64,000 nucleotides of DNA, taken from contig MNCI01015499.1 of NCBI GenBank assembly GCA_015680685.1, positions 1,058,237 through 1,122,236 on the forward strand. The letters run 5' to 3'. Position numbers and translations under genes: made by a program. The stretch's first letter is position 1; every line of letters begins with the position of its first letter. Source of the DNA: Gnetum montanum (Eukaryota; Streptophyta; Gnetopsida; Gnetales; Gnetaceae). Positions 61,661-64,000 of the stretch are shown here, in pieces. Under the pieces are notes generated by a model. That model saw nothing but the letters and a program-made list of their open reading frames with translations. It made no database searches and was not told the origin of the DNA.

Positions 61661-62950
61661 CTATGGAGGGTAAATAGTGGGGAGATGGGCAAGCTCCTTC
61701 TTCAAGCTATCAAAAGGTTCTTGACATTGGTTTGTCCATTTAAAGTTGACACCTTTTTTAAGCAAGTGTTGCATTGGGTGTAACTTATCAGTTAATCTTG
61801 CGATGAACCTTCTTATGAATTGTACCTTGCCTTGTAGCCCACACAACTTTCTAAGGTTTGTAGGCGGTGCTAAGTTAACGATAGCTTTAACTTTATCGGG
61901 GTCTACATGTATCCCCGTTTTCAACACTACAAAGCCTAACATGCGCCCAGTCTTGACTTCGAAAACACACTTTCTAGGGTTAAGGTGGAGTTTGTACCTA
62001 TGAAAACGCTGAAGGACCAAGTTTAGGTCATTTGCATGGTCAGTAGCTTTTTCAGACTTAACAGCTATGCCGTCCATGTAATCATTTAGTTTTTCTAAAA
62101 GGTAATCACTAAAGATGTACATCATTGTCCGTTGGTATGTAGCTCTTGCATTCTTTAGCCCAAAGGGCATCATTATGTGGTAAAAGGTTCCCCAGGGGGT
62201 GATGAAAGTAGTTGCCAACTAATGCTCTGGGTTTATGCGGATTTGGTTGTAGCTTGAAAACCCATCCATAAAGGAAAATAAGGCATGACTGGCCGTAGTA
62301 TCGATGAGTTGGTCGATACTAGGTAATGGGAAGTCATCCTTAATCATTGCTTTGTTTAGATCTCAGAAATCTATACAAATTCGTATACCTCCCATTTTCT
62401 TAGAAACTACAATGATGTTTGACACCCATTCCGAATAATCAACGACTCGGATGAACCTAGCTTGGTAGAGTTTAGTGATATCGCTATGCACGGCTAATGC
62501 GATCTCTAGTTTGATCTTACAAGCTTTTTGTTTGAACACTTTGACACGTGGGTCTAGTATGATGTTGTGTTGAATAATACGTGGGTGTAAGCCTGGCATA
62601 TCTTTGTATGACCATGCAAACACTTCAACATTATCATTACGGACTTTAGAGATGCTTTGTTGAACTTGTGACTTGAGTAATAAGCTAACTTTTAACGTCC
62701 TTTCCTTCCCTTTGGATGTGGTCATGGGGATTTTGATAAGGGGGTCCTTGGTTACATTCCTAGCCTCTAAATCTAAGGCTTGGACTAAGTGTTTGGGCTA
62801 GTCTACGAGTATTTCTAAGGACGCTATGTAAGTGTCATAAGAGGATGGTTCAAATTCTACCAATCCCACATGCAAGCATCTTATAAACATGCCATGGGGC
62901 CCTGTTAGAGTCAAGGGTGAATGGAGATCATCATAGGAAGTCATTTTACT
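61661..62950 (-). pseudogene. Reverse transcriptase of Tat/Ogre-like element 2
   Basis: It reads from MTSYDDLHSPLTLTGPHGMF (after a CTTAG acceptor-like site) through VFAWSYKDMPGLHPRI, YQARFIRVVDYSEWVSNIIV, GGIRICIDF, then MMPFGLKNARATYQR. The catalytic block reads NDYMDGIAVKS, where element 1 has NDYVDDIVVKS, so the second catalytic Asp is Gly. The thumb and connection (LNPRKCVFEVKTGRMLGF, MQHLLKKGVNFKWTNQC) follow. Confidence 0.85.
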
Positions 62951-62989
62951 AAGTAACATGTGACAACAAACAAACAAGCAAAGTCAAGT

Positions 62990-63400
62990 GGTACCTATTT
63001 AAGACAACAACATGTAATAAATATATGTAAAGCAATGATGCAACATGTAAGATTTGCTAATTTAAGGTCTTGGTGGACTGTAACCATACAAAATCGTAAG
63101 TCAAGGTTACCAGTTAAGGTTGTAGTAGACTGTTACTGGGTTAAGATGTAAAGAGAATGCTGGAGTTGCCAGTTTAAGATCATAGTGAATCGTAACCATG
63201 CCAACTTTCATGTCAAAAATTGCCAGTTTAAGGTCATAGTAGACCGTCAATGGATTTAGAATGTAAAGGGGATAAGATTGCTAGTGTAAGGTCATAGCGG
63301 ACCGTAACTAAGTCACGTTGTAAGTTAGAGTTGCTAGTTTAAGGTCGTAGTGGACCATAACTGAGCCACATTGTAAAGGAATGAGGTGAAAATGTAGTAC
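62990..63400. repeat. Hairpin repeat array upstream of RT, element 2
   Basis: Five to seven units of about 60-70 bp, for example AAGGTC-atagta-GACC, AAGGTC-atagcg-GACC and AAGGTC-gtagtg-GACC, each after GCTAGTTT or GCCAGTTT. It is followed by CTACGCTGCAATAGACCC-type repeats (63415-63490). Confidence 0.85.
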
Positions 63401-63550
63401 ATCTACATGCTACGCTGCAATAGACCCATGCTACGCTACAGTGGACCCTGCTACACTATAGTAGACCCTGCTACACTGTAGAGGGTGTCCCATGTTATGC
63501 ATGGGATGTGGAACAATCCAAAAAGTAACATGTGTTTTAATTGCATAGGC

Positions 63551-63560
63551 TATAAATAGG
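63551..63560 (+). promoter_or_regulatory. TATA box, candidate promoter of antisense gene in element 2
   Basis: TATAAATAGG sits 116 bp before the ATG at 63667, on the strand opposite to pol. Confidence 0.45.
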
Positions 63561-63666
63561 GGAATTACCCCATGATGATCTTGTCACTTTCACTATCAGA
63601 GCTAACACCTAGAGCATAGCGTAGTTGAACTAAGAGACAACATAGCAGCGTAGCGTAGCAGTTGAT

Positions 63667-63809
63667 ATGGCCAATTTGTGAGTAGAACGATGGTCTCGCA
63701 AGAGTGAACGTAGGCATCAGGATCTCACCAACATAGACAGAGGGGAGCGCACCCTACGATGTCTTCCCAAGGCGCGCGTTGAGGAATGGCAAGAGGGCTT
63801 GTCCACTCG
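63667..63809 (+). pseudogene. Candidate first exon of antisense gene, element 2
   Basis: An ATG-started block ends at a GTAAGT donor, like the 46636 block of element 1. Both contain an A-R-V-E tetrapeptide and lie about 1 kb upstream of RT on the opposite strand. The fifth codon here is a stop and the length class differs (143 vs 118 nt), so homology is only suggested. Confidence 0.35.
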
Positions 63810-64000
63810 GTAAGTCACTACACTATCCTTATTTTCGTTGTGTAAATTATCAAGTTAGATTGTTATTGCAGTCATTGTGTCTTGATTGCTATTATCATCA
63901 CTATTATTATGTTGCAACCGTTGTTACCGCCTTGGCTGTTGCTTTGGCCATTATACAGTGGTTGTTTCCACTCTAGCCATAGCGGTCGAGGCGTTCACTA

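Noticed and set aside
42160-63400. CRISPR array as explanation for the spaced repeats
   Set aside because: Plant nuclear context, repeats are diverged with irregular spacing and related spacers, and they belong to retrotransposons.

Overview
The window looks like nuclear DNA from a seed plant with a large, repeat-rich genome. The evidence is AT-rich non-coding DNA, GT-AG introns, a plant-specific plastid gene family (VAR3-like), a plant GRF/CCHC zinc-finger gene, and decayed Athila-like and Tat/Ogre-like Ty3/gypsy retrotransposons. A gymnosperm is plausible from the repeat density, but the sequence does not prove it.

Left part (1-12.3 kb). A 3' LTR end (1-1197) abuts a long-inverted-repeat element (about 1198-2656). 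A VAR3-like gene lies on the minus strand (three exons, 8145-5646, 3' end not found). It is followed by a small MITE, a LINE 3' remnant, and a cluster of gene fragments: the first two exons of an EXO1-like nuclease, an ARM-repeat piece resembling a U-box E3 ligase, and one unassigned exon-like block. Short tandem repeats close this region.

Middle part (12.3-29 kb). After about 6 kb of AT-rich DNA comes the best-supported gene: a five-exon minus-strand gene (25182-22537) for a protein with three GRF-type zinc fingers and three CCHC knuckles. Exons 3-5 plus flanks are tandemly duplicated (18.12-21.45 and 21.47-24.84 kb). The breakpoint is 13 bp from exon 2, so only the right set is adjacent to exons 1-2, yet that set has lost a likely zinc ligand that the left set keeps.

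Right part (29-64 kb). An Athila-like element on the plus strand (LTR 29033-30356, tRNA-Asp-type primer site, gag, protease, RT, RNase H, integrase) is full of stop codons and ends near an assembly gap. From 37.7 kb to the window end lie minus-strand Tat/Ogre-like elements with dual RNase H. A nearly complete element runs from LTR 55.8-58.5 kb to LTR 39.6-41.7 kb. A second copy to its right appears to use that same right LTR as its 3' LTR. An additional LTR sits at 37.7-39.6 kb.

Most interesting signals: (1) a repeat family with the core GCTAGTTTAAGG that forms small hairpins whose two arms change together, found at five places around the pol genes of both Tat copies; (2) a second, LTR-located hairpin family built on TACGCT/AGCGTA whose outer stem bases also vary in a compensated way; (3) an antisense, apparently multi-exon coding region of about 4.3 kb between protease and RT of the Tat element, in the place where Ogre elements are known to carry an intron; (4) the exon-set duplication of the GRF/CCHC gene.
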